DNA of 64,000 bases from Flammeovirga sp. SJP92 (lineage in GTDB: Bacteria; Bacteroidota; Bacteroidia; Cytophagales; Flammeovirgaceae): positions 1-64,000 of the forward strand of contig NZ_LQAQ01000060.1 of the NCBI RefSeq assembly GCF_001583495.1. The letters run 5' to 3'. A program made the translations under genes and the position numbers. This document shows positions 1 through 10,612 of the stretch, piece after piece. Under the pieces are notes generated by a model. The model was not told the DNA's origin and made no database searches. It worked only from the letters and a program-made list of their open reading frames with translations. The stretch's first letter is position 1. Every line of letters begins with the position of its first letter.

Positions 1-2705
1 TAACCGTCCAATACATCGTCTACAGGTGAAGTAGATGACTGCCATACGTAAGCCACATTGTCAACACCTCTTGCATTCATTCCATCTACAATATGACGCC
101 ATGCTGCTTTATACTCGTCTTGTTTGTGATATCCTGCTGGATAATCGCCTCCCGCTGTTTCTTGAGAATTCCAACGTCCATCAAACTCATAACCAATTCT
201 CAAGTAAATTTTCTTGTCAGGGAATGTATTACAGAATAATGCTAATTTATCGATATGTTGCTCATACTGACCGTTTGCAATTCCTTGTAATCCGTTCAGG
301 TTCCAGTTTTCTGTGATTGACATTGCAATAATCAACGCCGATTGATCCCAACCTAATGCAGTGCTTGATGCATTCAAAGGTCCTGAACCCCAATCTGTAT
401 CAACTCCAGTAAAGTTACCGGCATTATCCATACCTGTTGCACCATAGTTTATTCCGTAATTGTCTTGTGTCAACATAAAGAAAGAAACGTATGCTACAGC
501 TGCTGCTGGCTCTGGCATATTACCTTCTCTGTATCCCGACATTGCCGCCAAATCCTGACCGATGGCCAACATAGTCTTTCCATTTTTAGGAGTGAATTTA
601 CCTTCTATTTTATCTCCTAATACAGGTTGTGCTTGTGTAGTAGCAGAAGTCTCTGTACCCAGATCTCCAGAGCCTTCTGCATTCATCGCGTACACATTCA
701 CATAATAATTCGTTTCGGCTTCAAGACCATTAATTGTGGTTTGTGTGGAAGTAGTTGTAACAGAGTCAGAGTAATTTCCTGAAGCTACACTGTATTTTAC
801 TACATAACTTTCCGCATCACTCGCCGCCGACCAGCTTACAGTAATTGATGATGATGAATTACTTGTTGCTGCAATATTTTGAGGAATACCTGGCAATACA
901 CCTTCTACAGGAGGGTTTTCCTCGTCTGGTGGTGTTGTACCGCAATCGCCTGTTGTTAGAATTTGATATAAATTAGCCTCTCCATTCTGATATTTTCCTG
1001 AAGTGATCAAGTTGTTCCACTGCTGTGCAATGTATGCATTCTGCTGTACTCTAGTATCTCCCCAATATCCATTTCCAGCATCTGGCCACATCCATTGCTC
1101 TTGTGATTGCCAGTCTGCATTGATGTATGAAATTGCTCGGATCACATCTTCATTTCCTTCAATAAATGGAATTAATTGATCTTCAAAATACTGTTTCCAC
1201 ATGGCCTCACCAGTCATTGGAGTTTTCAGACCTGGGTTGTCATAAGTCGTAAAAGTATTCTCATCAAAATCATAATACTGTGCTGAAACCTCAGCCATCA
1301 TTACTGGCTTTTGCTTGTTTCTTGCCATATCCAATAAGAACTGAAGGTTTGGACCATTAAAGCCTTCATCATAAAAGAAGAAAGATAAACCAATATAATC
1401 CACATACTCATCTCCAGGATACCAAGCATCAATTGGGTTAGAATTATAAGTGAAGCCGTATGCAGCTGACTGCCAAACATAAGCCACGTTTTCTACTCCC
1501 TGAGCATTTAAACGGTCTACTAAATAACGGTAAGCATTAATGTATTTTGTTGGATCATAGAAGTTCCATGTACCATCAAACTCATAACCAATTCTTAAGA
1601 AAAACGGTGTGGTAGGATTGGCTTTCGCAAAGTTGGCAAACTTATCAATTGAAGCATCATAAACTCCATTTACTACATCTGTTAATCCATTAGGATGGTC
1701 TTCTCCTTTACCATCATTGTCCTCTACCATATACAATCCAATGGCTACAGCTGCTGAAGGGTATTTATCAATACCACATTGAATACACATGTCACCGCTA
1801 CCATAGTTGTTGATGTTTTCCAAACCTGCAAAATCATAAATGTTGGTATAGTTTGTAAAACCTCCAATTGCAGGGAATTGACCTGAACCTACATATTCAT
1901 CTACAGAATTGTTGTCTTGTCCTAAGAACATTAAAATTTTACCATTCTTAGGAGTAAATTTACCAGATACTTTACCTTGCTCATCTGTGGCACCATTGCA
2001 ACTTGATCTAACCTTTTGTACTGGATTAGACTGCTTTGAATCCGTTGCATTTGATGCTGTTAAAGTATAGATATAAGTTCTATCTTCTACAGGGTTGTTT
2101 TCTGAATAAGAAAGACCTGTCACTGCAACATCATCATTAGACAATTCAGTATTTCCCTCTTTTGTAACGATGTTTAAGGTATAAGAAGTAGCGTTATTTA
2201 CACTATTCCATTCAATTACCCATCCGTTTCCTTCATTTCTTGATGAGAGTACAACATTACCCAATTCATCTGAAGGGATATCCTCTTCTGTTGTTATTTG
2301 AAGCGGGCTTGTTTTGGCAGATTTTAAATTTCCATTGTAAGCCAATACCTCAAACGTGTAGGTTGTATTACTTGCAAGGTTCTGACTATTATAAGAAGTA
2401 ACGCCAGCACCTACGGTAGCCACTAGAGTGTTATTTCTATAAATTTCAAAACCTTCTTCATCAGAACTGTTATCGTTCCATTGAATACCTACTGAAGTTT
2501 GTGTTACTGAAGTTGACACCAAGTTAGACGGTGCACTTGGAGGATCGGTTGGGTCTGTTGTCTCATCGCATCCTCCTGATTGTGCTTGGGAAGCACTTTC
2601 CCAGCATCTGCCACAAGCTTCATAAGGGTGTGACGGAGGACAATTTTGAGCATACGTACTCAAGGCTACAAGTGTAGCAAAAAAAAGTAACGTTAGTCTT
2701 TTCAT
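1..2705 (-). CDS. Secreted multimodular protein with FN3 domains and two GH26-like catalytic modules (3' end outside window)
   Basis: The gene starts at ATG 2703-2705 and stays open to the left edge, so about 901 codons are present and the C-terminus is missing. Reading the minus strand gives a signal peptide (MKRLTLLFFATLVALSTYAQ), then a Cys-rich motif (CPPSHPYEACGRCWE, residues about 22-36). Two fibronectin III-like domains follow (about 54-235), then a first catalytic module (about 247-578), another FN3 domain (about 607-690) and a second module (from about 702). Both modules carry LRIGYEFDGxWN, which resembles the acid/base Glu region of clan GH-A family GH26. The first also has KPVMMAEVSA, a plausible nucleophile-Glu strand. 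The family call is from motif resemblance only. It is probably a secreted T9SS cargo acting on a marine polysaccharide; a sorting domain would lie outside the window. Both modules share the entry GKFTPKNGK, which supports internal duplication. Confidence 0.72.
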   Translation of the reverse strand, partial: MKRLTLLFFATLVALSTYAQNCPPSHPYEACGRCWESASQAQSGGCDETTDPTDPPSAPSNLVSTSVTQTSVGIQWNDNSSDEEGFEIYRNNTLVATVGAGVTSYNSQNLASNTTYTFEVLAYNGNLKSAKTSPLQITTEEDIPSDELGNVVLSSRNEGNGWVIEWNSVNNATSYTLNIVTKEGNTELSNDDVAVTGLSYSENNPVEDRTYIYTLTASNATDSKQSNPVQKVRSSCNGATDEQGKVSGKFTPKNGKILMFLGQDNNSVDEYVGSGQFPAIGGFTNYTNIYDFAGLENINNYGSGDMCIQCGIDKYPSAAVAIGLYMVEDNDGKGEDHPNGLTDVVNGVYDASIDKFANFAKANPTTPFFLRIGYEFDGTWNFYDPTKYINAYRYLVDRLNAQGVENVAYVWQSAAYGFTYNSNPIDAWYPGDEYVDYIGLSFFFYDEGFNGPNLQFLLDMARNKQKPVMMAEVSAQYYDFDENTFTTYDNPGLKTPMTGEAMWKQYFEDQLIPFIEGNEDVIRAISYINADWQSQEQWMWPDAGNGYWGDTRVQQNAYIAQQWNNLITSGKYQNGEANLYQILTTGDCGTTPPDEENPPVEGVLPGIPQNIAATSNSSSSITVSWSAASDAESYVVKYSVASGNYSDSVTTTSTQTTINGLEAETNYYVNVYAMNAEGSGDLGTETSATTQAQPVLGDKIEGKFTPKNGKTMLAIGQDLAAMSGYREGNMPEPAAAVAYVSFFMLTQDNYGINYGATGMDNAGNFTGVDTDWGSGPLNASSTALGWDQSALIIAMSITENWNLNGLQGIANGQYEQHIDKLALFCNTFPDKKIYLRIGYEFDGRWNSQETAGGDYPAGYHKQDEYKAAWRHIVDGMNARGVDNVAYVWQSSTSPVDDVLDG

Positions 2706-3205
2706 TTCAATTTTTATTATTTCATTTCATTAAAAAAACACATAGAAATCCGGTGAAAAAGGACCTCTAAATTTTCATAGCTAGATGAGTTTTAAGCTCA
2801 TTTTTATAAGGTGATAGTTTATCTGACCTTATGACTCAAACTTAGTGAATGCGTAATGAATGAAATAATATTCAGCTACTACTAGAATTACAGGAATCCA
2901 TTCTTCAAAAAGAGCAGTTTTGACGTATCATCTTCAATAACAAGCTCTAATCAACGATTTTTAATACTGCAACCATGCTTCATCTCTCCAATATTAATGC
3001 TAATTTTTATTCATTTGAAAGCCTTGTAATGAAGTGCAGTTGAAGTAATTATTTACTGATTTTTATATAAAGATCTAACTTTCTTATCTATACACATTAT
3101 GAATACGACATAAAATGTGAACTCAACGAGTTGTAATGTTGTGTGGATAATGTTAATTTCACGTTATTCTCTTTCAAAAAATAAACTAATTAATTATTCA
3201 AGCTC
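2706..3205. other. 500-bp intergenic region between divergent genes
   Basis: No credible coding sequence is seen. The region must hold the promoters of both flanking genes. It has one exact DnaA box (TTATCCACA on the minus strand, 3142-3150) and one 8/9 match (3088-3096), but not the dense clustering seen near 51.3 kb. I see no clear terminator or riboswitch. Confidence 0.5.
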
Positions 3206-3943
3206 ATGAAAGCAGATATTTTGTTTGTCGTTTTCATCTCCATCTTCTCGCTCACTGCAGTAATTACCCTATTAGGCATCACCAATGTCATCAAAGGCAT
3301 CAGAGAAAAATATTTGACACCTTTATTTTCCGCACTTATCCTTGAAGTTGTTGCTGCGGTAATTTTGCTTTTCAATAATCAGGACTTTACAGGAGAAAAT
3401 ACTATTCCAGAACTCTTTTACAATGAAACAACTGTTGAAAAAACAGATCAGGCCTCACTTGATCAAAATACATTTCTCGATCTTATCCATAAAGGTGAAA
3501 AACTAGACAGTTTACTTAATCTGAAGAATATTGAAATTAATAAACTGAAACATGAAGTTGCGGATTACACAGAAAACACTCAAAAGGATTTCTATTACTA
3601 CATCCAACAAATAGAAAAAATCAGAGTGACTTGCAATGGGAGTATCAACCTTAAAAGCGGTAAAGAAAGTACCCAAAAAGCACTGAAAATTGTTGAGCAA
3701 ATCTTACTGTTGAATGGGCGACTTTCTCAAGAAAAAAACACGAAAGAGGAAATTATCAAAGCTTTCGCAAAGTTCAAAAAAGATAACAACAGAGGCAATA
3801 TTTCTCATAAAATTTACTTACAGGATGTCCCCTTATTCATCAAAGAATATTTGGAAGAAAACTATGAGTTGAAGTTTTATATTTCAAACCCAAAAATACC
3901 CAATGGGGTTTTGGAAAATGAGAAAAAGAAGGAAGAGTCTTGA
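3206..3943 (+). CDS. Hypothetical two-TM membrane protein with coiled-coil region
   Basis: I do not recognise this 245-residue protein. It begins with a hydrophobic helix (about residues 5-27), a short charged loop (IREKYL), and a second helix (about 39-56), so it is probably an inner-membrane protein. The remainder is hydrophilic, with a Leu/Lys/Glu heptad-like stretch at about 95-125 that looks helical or coiled-coil, and a Lys/Glu-rich tail (ENEKKKEES). No catalytic motif is visible. It stands alone: the neighbour to the left is divergent and the neighbour to the right is convergent. The ATG at 3206 is the first in frame and precedes the membrane helix directly. Confidence 0.7.
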   Translation: MKADILFVVFISIFSLTAVITLLGITNVIKGIREKYLTPLFSALILEVVAAVILLFNNQDFTGENTIPELFYNETTVEKTDQASLDQNTFLDLIHKGEKLDSLLNLKNIEINKLKHEVADYTENTQKDFYYYIQQIEKIRVTCNGSINLKSGKESTQKALKIVEQILLLNGRLSQEKNTKEEIIKAFAKFKKDNNRGNISHKIYLQDVPLFIKEYLEENYELKFYISNPKIPNGVLENEKKKEES

Positions 3944-3961
3944 TTTTTAAATTCACCACAA

Positions 3962-3989
3962 AAAAAAGAGACATCTCACTAAAGATGCC
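3962..3989 (-). terminator. Terminator of the 4061-4525 gene
   Basis: On the minus strand the stem GGCATCT / AGATGTC (one G-T pair, 6-base loop) is followed by a run of T. It lies between convergent genes and suits the leftward transcript. Confidence 0.6.
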
Positions 3990-4060
3990 CCTTTAAATTT
4001 AGAATTTCTAATCGAAAATTCATCTAATACTATTTGAGACACTACCCTCAAATAATTTCT

Positions 4061-4525
4061 TTAATCTTGGTAATCAACGATCACACGTTTTGTGATTGAT
4101 TTACCACTTTTGTCAGTATATAAGAGTATATAGATTCCGGTTGTAAGTCCTAATTTTTGTCCCACCTTAAAGGATTTTGCTTCTGACACATTGAATTCTT
4201 TAATCAATGATCCCACAGGCGAGAAGAGTTTGATATTACCGTTTAATGGCACTTCGCCCTCTACGGTAAAAATTCCCTTTTTACTTGGGTTGGGATAAAT
4301 ACTGATACTCAACGCTGATAATTCTTCAGCCAAACCATTGCCTTTGATTCTTGCTCCAGAATTACAATTTGCATCAGCCTGAGCTTGTGTTTCAAAACAC
4401 TGATCACAACTGGCAATTGGTCTGCATGGTGGACATTTTACTGTAATAGCGGCAACATTTTGCTGTGCATGTACACCTATGAAACTTCCGAAGATCAATA
4501 TTAATGTGGTTACTATTTTCTTCAT
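4061..4525 (-). CDS. Small secreted Cys-motif protein with T9SS sorting domain
   Basis: This 154-residue protein consists almost only of three parts. The first is a signal peptide ending at GVHAQQ (about residues 1-21). The second is a short Cys cluster (CPPCRPIASCDQC, about 31-43, then a Cys at about 54). The third is a type A Por secretion sorting domain (from ISIYPNPSKKG, about residue 75, to the end, with the usual GIYILL and ITKRVIV strands). T9SS exports such proteins and usually anchors them to the surface. There is hardly any cargo between the Cys cluster and the sorting domain. The Cys cluster resembles the one at the N-terminus of the GH26-like protein at 1-2705. It lies 54 bp downstream of the di-haem oxidoreductase gene on the same strand, with a hairpin between them. 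Function is unknown. Confidence 0.8.
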   Translation of the reverse strand: MKKIVTTLILIFGSFIGVHAQQNVAAITVKCPPCRPIASCDQCFETQAQADANCNSGARIKGNGLAEELSALSISIYPNPSKKGIFTVEGEVPLNGNIKLFSPVGSLIKEFNVSEAKSFKVGQKLGLTTGIYILLYTDKSGKSITKRVIVDYQD

Positions 4526-4539
4526 TTTTTTATTTTTTG

Positions 4540-4573
4540 AAATGAAGGATCACGTTATCGCAACCCTTCATTT
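4540..4573 (-). terminator. Hairpin between oxidoreductase and small T9SS gene
   Basis: The minus strand can form AAATGAAGG / CCTTCATTT with a 16-base loop, followed by an A/T-rich stretch. It may end part of the oxidoreductase transcript just ahead of the next start codon, or act as an attenuator. Confidence 0.4.
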
Positions 4574-4579
4574 TTGTTT

Positions 4580-7500
4580 TTAAAGTGATTCTATAAACTT
4601 AATGATGTTACTTTTCTCTTCTTCGGTAAGAGCGTTATAAGCCGCTCTAACACCTGACGCATCTCCACCATGTTTTTGGATCGCTTCTTCAAGAGAACTT
4701 GCTGAACCATCATGCATAAACAAGGTCGGAAAACCATTTCTTTCTAATAAGTCGATATTTCGGCCAATACCCCATAATGCTGGTGTTCTGAAATTACCAT
4801 TGTTCACATTGTGTAATTTCATATCTGTATAAGGCCTTATTACTAGATCTCTGAACTCCTTCGGTGCATCACTTCTTGTTTTTTGTGATACTTGATGACA
4901 AGAAGCACAACCAATTTGATTGAAAGCTAATTCTCCTTCTGCTACCCCTGGAATGTTATAAGAATTGGCACTCCTTGTGGGCACTGTCAAGAACTTGGTA
5001 TAAGCTACAATCTGCTCCAAATCTTCTTGAGAAATATCCGTATCTGGATCAATACCATGGTCTTCAATCAGTGCATTACGCGTTTGCTCTTCCACTGTTT
5101 TAGCTCCTCCATCCCATCTTAATCCTACTTCTGCTCCTGCAATCCACTGTAAGAAACCAACTCCATATACCGCTGGTGGCAGACGTGGTCCTCTTGGTGT
5201 TTGAATTACTTCAGGTCCTCTGCCATCTCTAAAGTGACAAGTTCCACAAGTAGTAGAGCCAATTTTTGCTTCTCCTAATTCCACTTGATACTGATTGTAA
5301 CCACCTGCATCACTTCTATTAATTACTCCATGGAATAAATGGTGGCCCTCTAGGAAATCATCTACATCATCTTCACTTTCAACCGTAATAGAATGTTGTG
5401 TAAAAATAGCGTCTCGCTCTAAGTTGTAGTTTCTTTCATTGAAACCAGCTGTAGCTAAACTTGGTAAAATCATTAGTGTTGAAGCCTTGCCTGCTGAAGC
5501 CAATCTTGGATCTCCAAGTGTATTGAAACCTTGACCAATAAAGTAATTCTGTAATGTATTGTAAGTTTGGGCTCCACTACCACCTGCAACAGCTGTAATT
5601 TCATAATTCACCATATTACCATAGTTGTAACCCGGTCCTAGGTCAGCATACGTTGTACCTGATACACCTCCAACTGTAGTAGCATATCTCGGTGCTGGGG
5701 AATCTCCAATATCTAGAATATCAATTCTTACCACCGTTACATCTTGACCTGTATGAGGATGGAATGTACCATTGGCTGATGTCAATTGAGGATCAATTCT
5801 CAAATTATCAGGTCCATCCGTGATTATTGTTTCATAACGGTCCAAATAACGAAGTTGGTCTGCATTGTGAACGGCATCAAAAATAGCTTCAGTAATGCCA
5901 TCGTATGCATGAGGATGTCTGAATCTCATCCAATTGGCTCCAATAGAAGAAATAGTTGGACGTGTTCTTGGGTCAATTCTTTCTCCTTCTGTTGTAAACA
6001 AGGCAGAATACATATACTGATCACCAGGATCGTCTGTCATGTAACCTTTCTTTTTATATCTGAAGAAATAATAGAACTTACCTGCATCTTTGCATTTTAC
6101 AGGTACTTGGCCTGTTTCATTGAGTTTAACACCTTCAAATTCAATCTGATTACATGAACAGAAGAATTCAAAATCAGGGTTACCATCCGCCTGAATACCA
6201 ATCGTTTGGCCATAACTTACTGAAACAGTGGATAAATCTTCCGCTAGATCAAATGTGTAACCATGTGTACCCGGTGCAACTCCAATTACTGGCGTTGGCA
6301 ATGCTGGTGATGGATACAAGACCAAAGGAATATCTCCACATGGATCATCTGAACATTCTTGACAAGGACCGCCACAGTCTACTCTTGTTTCCCCTTGATT
6401 TAGAATTCCATCAGAACAAGTTGGTGCTGGACCTCCTTCTAAAATTGTGACATTACCAAGATCAATAGGGCAGTCGCCACCATTTCCCCATCTTACCATG
6501 ATATGATAAGTACCAGGTGCAAGATCAGCTACCGTAAACCATTCCGAATTATCATTTCTTACATAAGGATATGTTTGTCCTCCATCAATAGAGAATTCGA
6601 ATAATTCTCTTCCTTCAACATCATCATACACAAATGTAATTGTACCATCAGATAGGTTTTCAACAGATTCATTTGTCTTTTGAACAGTTGCATTTGGGTT
6701 TGGAGTACCGTTACACACTACATCGCATGACATACAGTTTGCTCCGCCACAATCTACACCTGTTTCATCTCCGTTTTGAATACCATCCTCACAAGTAGGA
6801 CAATCATTACAACTACTTCCTCCACAGTCTACTCCGGTTTCATCTCCATTTTGAATACCGTCATTACAAGTGGGTACAAAATAGCATTGCGAAACTTGAG
6901 TTACTTTTTCCTGTTCATTACTACCTTGAACTTTTATTGTGTAATCCGTATTTGCAGCAATTTGTACAAAACGTTTGTAATAGCCATCTTCCTGAACATC
7001 TGGTGCATAACACTGGCCATTCAAACATAAATACAATGCCGTTCCAAGGTCTTCACTGTAGTAAAGAATGCCTTGTCCATCAATAATTGTCAGACCAAAA
7101 TCACTACAAGACCCTTCTCCTGGGCCTGATAGACAAGGTGTACAAGAACCTCCACAATCTACACCTGTTTCATCTCCATTTTGAATACCATCAGAACAAG
7201 TGTTTGTAGCCAACTCTTTCACTATATACCACTCGTTTCCTGCTCCTTCACCATTGATATCTCCCTGAGCATTATCTCCCACATAGTAATACAATGGCTG
7301 TCCGTTGAATGTTAATTGAAGTTGCCCTCCACAAGTTCCACTCAACCCAAACTCGCCGGTTACACCTGAAGGTAAAGTAGTTGGCAAAATCAAGTTGGTT
7401 TTTGCATCTGTGATAACATAAGGCCAGTTTTCAGCACAGCCTCCTGTACAATTTGTAAACTCTGAATTGTCATTGGTCCAAGTATAAATAGTCATTGGTG

Positions 7501-8836
7501 CTTGATCTCCATACTGAGCCACCAAATATTCTCCGTGCGTTGTAGAGGTTGCCACTGAAATCACCAAATCCTCATAAGTTGGAAGCGGATCTTCTGTACA
7601 AGTTGGGCAAATACCTCCACAATCGGTTTGGGTTTCATCACCATCACGAATTCCATTTTCACAAGAACCAACAGTTACCGTTCCCAAATCTGCACTACAT
7701 TCACCATTATTCCATTGAACTGAAGCTGGATAACTTCCTGATGTAAGGTTTTGAATTAAAAGCGACTGGTCACTGATTGATGCAGTGTAAACATTGCTTC
7801 CTAACACAAAAGTGATACTGTCATAATCATTACTGACATTATTAAAATTGAAAGTCACTGTTCCGTCTAAAGCACCATCTGAGGTTTCGTTGGTAGTCAC
7901 CACTCCAGTGAAAATTGAAGAAGGATTATTCAGTCCTGTACATGGCAGAGGTTCTCCTGCTTCACCCACAAAGTTGACATAATCAATATTCAGTGCTGCA
8001 TCTCCCGTTTGGAAAATAACTTCAAATGTAGAGCCTTCCTGAATATCAATAGTATGTGAAACCGTTTGATAAGTACCAACCCAACTTCCCGTACTTCCAA
8101 AAGAGATATTTCCTTGGTCCACTCCATTCACAAAAATGGAAATTTCACCTTCTAACTCAGAAGCATACACTAGCTCAACAGATGATGCTGAAGAAGTATT
8201 TGCAATTGAAAAACCTGCTCCTTGTGAAGAAATATATGCCACGCCTTTTCCATTAGAAGCCGATGCATCATCGTAAATAGAAGCACCTCCCAAAATAGAA
8301 GCCATCTCTACCTCTACTTTTCTGGCAGAAACCGGAGGAGGAGTTACTTGACAAGGGGTACACGACCCACCGCAGTCAATACCTGTTTCATCTCCATTTT
8401 GAATGCCATCATCACAAGTTGGTACTGGATCTGGATTGTCTCCTTTGGCTACAGCAACAACGGAATAAACTGGAGAAAGATACTGACCACTCGTATTATC
8501 TTGGATCTTAAGCTGGATAGAGTAAGTCTGTCCAACTTCAATACCAGACACCTCACGTTCCCATCTCGTATTTGATTTTGAACCCGCATTACAATCGCTT
8601 CCTAAGCAGATGTAATTCCAGCCACCGGTCCAATTTTGGTCTTCGAAATAGATCGTTCCCACTCCATCTTCTACCTCAATACCGTATTCTTGAGCAACGG
8701 AAATTGTAGATGAGAAAATAAGAACAAACAAGAGTGGTTTTAGTTTTTGCGATAGGTGAATGCTCTGAATCAAAGCAAACAAAGAGTAAAGCCTTGATGG
8801 CTGTCTCTTCTCATTGAAAGTAATTAATTCATTCAT
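4580..8836 (-). CDS. Secreted multidomain di-haem oxidoreductase (DHOR family) with Cys-rich repeats
   Basis: This 1418-residue exported protein has a signal peptide ending near ISVAQ (about residue 49). The C-terminal part (about 970-1418) is a c-type cytochrome of the DHOR / COG3488 kind. It has two haem motifs, CGTCH (about 1196) and CASCH (about 1310), and a typical end ([13 protein letters not shown], then NIIKFIESL). Upstream is a mosaic. Six repeats of the form [22 protein letters not shown] lie at about 140, 393, 545, 657, 682 and 804. A CBM6/35-like beta domain is at about 171-293. Two related Ig-like units (about 296-390 and 705-800) end in DLGTVTV or DLGNVTI. A PF03640-like unit (about 425-540) has [10 protein letters not shown] and [10 protein letters not shown]. 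Family knowledge: DHOR proteins are predicted peroxidases or thiol oxidoreductases, and substrates are mostly unproven. No T9SS sorting domain is seen at the C-terminus. Confidence 0.85.
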   Translation of the reverse strand: MNELITFNEKRQPSRLYSLFALIQSIHLSQKLKPLLFVLIFSSTISVAQEYGIEVEDGVGTIYFEDQNWTGGWNYICLGSDCNAGSKSNTRWEREVSGIEVGQTYSIQLKIQDNTSGQYLSPVYSVVAVAKGDNPDPVPTCDDGIQNGDETGIDCGGSCTPCQVTPPPVSARKVEVEMASILGGASIYDDASASNGKGVAYISSQGAGFSIANTSSASSVELVYASELEGEISIFVNGVDQGNISFGSTGSWVGTYQTVSHTIDIQEGSTFEVIFQTGDAALNIDYVNFVGEAGEPLPCTGLNNPSSIFTGVVTTNETSDGALDGTVTFNFNNVSNDYDSITFVLGSNVYTASISDQSLLIQNLTSGSYPASVQWNNGECSADLGTVTVGSCENGIRDGDETQTDCGGICPTCTEDPLPTYEDLVISVATSTTHGEYLVAQYGDQAPMTIYTWTNDNSEFTNCTGGCAENWPYVITDAKTNLILPTTLPSGVTGEFGLSGTCGGQLQLTFNGQPLYYYVGDNAQGDINGEGAGNEWYIVKELATNTCSDGIQNGDETGVDCGGSCTPCLSGPGEGSCSDFGLTIIDGQGILYYSEDLGTALYLCLNGQCYAPDVQEDGYYKRFVQIAANTDYTIKVQGSNEQEKVTQVSQCYFVPTCNDGIQNGDETGVDCGGSSCNDCPTCEDGIQNGDETGVDCGGANCMSCDVVCNGTPNPNATVQKTNESVENLSDGTITFVYDDVEGRELFEFSIDGGQTYPYVRNDNSEWFTVADLAPGTYHIMVRWGNGGDCPIDLGNVTILEGGPAPTCSDGILNQGETRVDCGGPCQECSDDPCGDIPLVLYPSPALPTPVIGVAPGTHGYTFDLAEDLSTVSVSYGQTIGIQADGNPDFEFFCSCNQIEFEGVKLNETGQVPVKCKDAGKFYYFFRYKKKGYMTDDPGDQYMYSALFTTEGERIDPRTRPTISSIGANWMRFRHPHAYDGITEAIFDAVHNADQLRYLDRYETIITDGPDNLRIDPQLTSANGTFHPHTGQDVTVVRIDILDIGDSPAPRYATTVGGVSGTTYADLGPGYNYGNMVNYEITAVAGGSGAQTYNTLQNYFIGQGFNTLGDPRLASAGKASTLMILPSLATAGFNERNYNLERDAIFTQHSITVESEDDVDDFLEGHHLFHGVINRSDAGGYNQYQVELGEAKIGSTTCGTCHFRDGRGPEVIQTPRGPRLPPAVYGVGFLQWIAGAEVGLRWDGGAKTVEEQTRNALIEDHGIDPDTDISQEDLEQIVAYTKFLTVPTRSANSYNIPGVAEGELAFNQIGCASCHQVSQKTRSDAPKEFRDLVIRPYTDMKLHNVNNGNFRTPALWGIGRNIDLLERNGFPTLFMHDGSASSLEEAIQKHGGDASGVRAAYNALTEEEKSNIIKFIESL

Positions 8837-9106
8837 TTTTAAAGTTGTAAGTGTAAAATAGCTTTCGCCTTAATCATACTTGATTTGTAGTCGAAAATTT
8901 AGGTATTCACACTAGCCACTCAAAAAAATGAACTACTTTAAGTCTACTTTTAGAAGTACTCAATCGTTACAGAAACTTAATGATATTGTTTTCAATGATC
9001 GTCAAAAAAAGGAGTAGTATTTCCACGTTATTCAAACTCCAATGCAGTACTTCAAATAAGAAATATTAAAAAAGAAACCTCCTACTACAACAAACTATAA
9101 ATCACT
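8837..9106. other. Intergenic region upstream of the oxidoreductase gene
   Basis: AT-rich with no credible coding sequence. It must carry the promoter of the leftward oxidoreductase gene, but I could not pick a convincing TTTG / TAnnTTTG pair. Confidence 0.4.
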
Positions 9107-9160
9107 AAAAAACAACGGAATACCTATTGTTTTACTGAATAAAAAAATAGATACTCCGTT
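9107..9160 (-). terminator. Terminator of the DnaJ-TPR gene
   Basis: An imperfect 15-bp stem (arms 9114-9128 and 9146-9160) is followed on the minus strand by GTTTTTTAG, about 95 bp after the DnaJ-TPR stop codon. Confidence 0.6.
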
Positions 9161-9255
9161 ACTTCATCAACGTTCTGACGTAATAATTTGAATATGAAAT
9201 GAATTGATGAAATGAGTATATCAAACTGAAAAGTAAGAGGTAACTCTACTTCAAA

Positions 9256-10431
9256 CTAAGAAGTTGGTTTAGCACAATATTTAAACAGCATAGTGGTCGA
9301 AGGGATATGTCCTAAACGTTCAGCCTCCACCCAAGCCTCACATGCTTTATCATTTTCACCAATTTTAGAATACATATTCCCTAAAATATAATGCAATGTT
9401 TTGTTTTTTGGACGAAGCCGAAGTGCCCAATTCAAGTCTCTAATGACCTCCTTGTGCCTTTCCAATTGCATTAATAAACGGGCTCTTAAATAGTATAGAT
9501 TAAAATGTGTAGCTGGAATGTCTTCACCATTAAGAATTACGGCATAAGCGGCTCCATAAGTGGAAGCATATTCTTCGGTGGTTACCATTACGCCTTCTGT
9601 TAAAATATCAATTGCTTTTTCTGGGGCATTCAAACCTGAAGAATACACCTCAGAATAGGCCGCGTATGCATCATAATTCCATTTGTTTTTTGTGATCAAT
9701 GTACGGAAAGTTTTCGCACTGTTATTGTACTCTTGGATATTGAATTGAGAAAGTGCTAAATGCCATAACATTTGTTCTGTTAACACATTGTTAGAGCTAT
9801 CTCTTAAATCGGTAAGCAAGTAATGCAATGTAGTGTATTCTTTATCTTCAAAAAGCTGAAGCGAGGTGTTTTTAAGAACAGAGTGAAGACTATCATACAA
9901 TTTACGGTGCTGTGTATACAAGTATTGCATATCATATTCCACAGATTCCAAAATAGTGAAAGCCGTTACGTAATCATTAATCTGAGCGGCTCTTTGTGCT
10001 TTCTGAAGTAACGAATATTCATATGCTATCTGCTCTTCCACTTTCTTGTCTTTGAGGTAGTTATTTACACCTATAAAAGTGATAATCAAGCAAAAGAAGC
10101 CAATCACAGAAACCATCCCCCAACGGACTACTTCTCTGTCTTCTTTCTTTTTAGAAGCATTAGAATAAGCCGGTTGATAGTTTTTGGGTAGTGAAGCTTT
10201 CTTCTTTTTAGTTTTTGATCTTTCCTGAAAAAGCCATGCATCATATAATTCACGTTGGTAGCCATTGGAAAGGTTGTTATAAGCAGTAATAATCAACTTG
10301 AAATATTCCTCCGCGTTCTCGTGATTACTCACATCCGGGTGGTATTTCTTTGCCATTCGTTTGTATGCACGTTTGATTTCACGTTCGGAGGCTTTTTCGT
10401 CAATTTCTAGTATTTGATAATAGGTAAACAT
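9256..10431 (-). CDS. J-domain / TPR membrane protein
   Basis: The protein has 391 residues. The N-terminus is a J domain (about 3-68) with the HPD motif (YHPDVS, about 31-36) that stimulates DnaK ATPase in this family. A Lys-rich linker follows (about 72-95), then one transmembrane helix (GMVSVIGFFCLIITFIG, about 104-121). The C-terminal 260 residues are helical with TPR-like repeats, most clearly near the end (LRLRPKNKTLHYILGNMYSK). The layout suggests a membrane-anchored DnaK co-chaperone with the J domain and possibly the TPRs on opposite sides of the membrane; the topology is inferred. It is divergent from the phosphohexomutase gene, with 181 bp between them, and has its own terminator. 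It is not a canonical DnaJ: the Gly/Phe and zinc-finger regions are absent. Confidence 0.85.
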   Translation of the reverse strand: MFTYYQILEIDEKASEREIKRAYKRMAKKYHPDVSNHENAEEYFKLIITAYNNLSNGYQRELYDAWLFQERSKTKKKKASLPKNYQPAYSNASKKKEDREVVRWGMVSVIGFFCLIITFIGVNNYLKDKKVEEQIAYEYSLLQKAQRAAQINDYVTAFTILESVEYDMQYLYTQHRKLYDSLHSVLKNTSLQLFEDKEYTTLHYLLTDLRDSSNNVLTEQMLWHLALSQFNIQEYNNSAKTFRTLITKNKWNYDAYAAYSEVYSSGLNAPEKAIDILTEGVMVTTEEYASTYGAAYAVILNGEDIPATHFNLYYLRARLLMQLERHKEVIRDLNWALRLRPKNKTLHYILGNMYSKIGENDKACEAWVEAERLGHIPSTTMLFKYCAKPTS

Positions 10432-10612
10432 CTTATAAGTTAAATTCGTTGGGGGTGTTTTGGTTTATTTCAAACGGTTGTAATATTACAAATTAACATT
10501 TTTAAACAATTTTAGAAAGATATTAGAAGTAATTGATATAAATCACCGTTAACATGTTATTGTTTTATATTAATTTGCACGCGTATATACCAATCTTATC
10601 TTATATATTATA

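Noticed and set aside
35-316. 93-codon plus-strand frame near the left edge
   Set aside because: It is the shadow of the large minus-strand GH26-like gene, with no domain and atypical composition.
3088-3150. Possible origin at 3.1 kb (exact DnaA box plus one 8/9 site)
   Set aside because: Only two sites in 60 bp, far fewer than near 51.3 kb; exact boxes also occur singly in coding sequence by chance.
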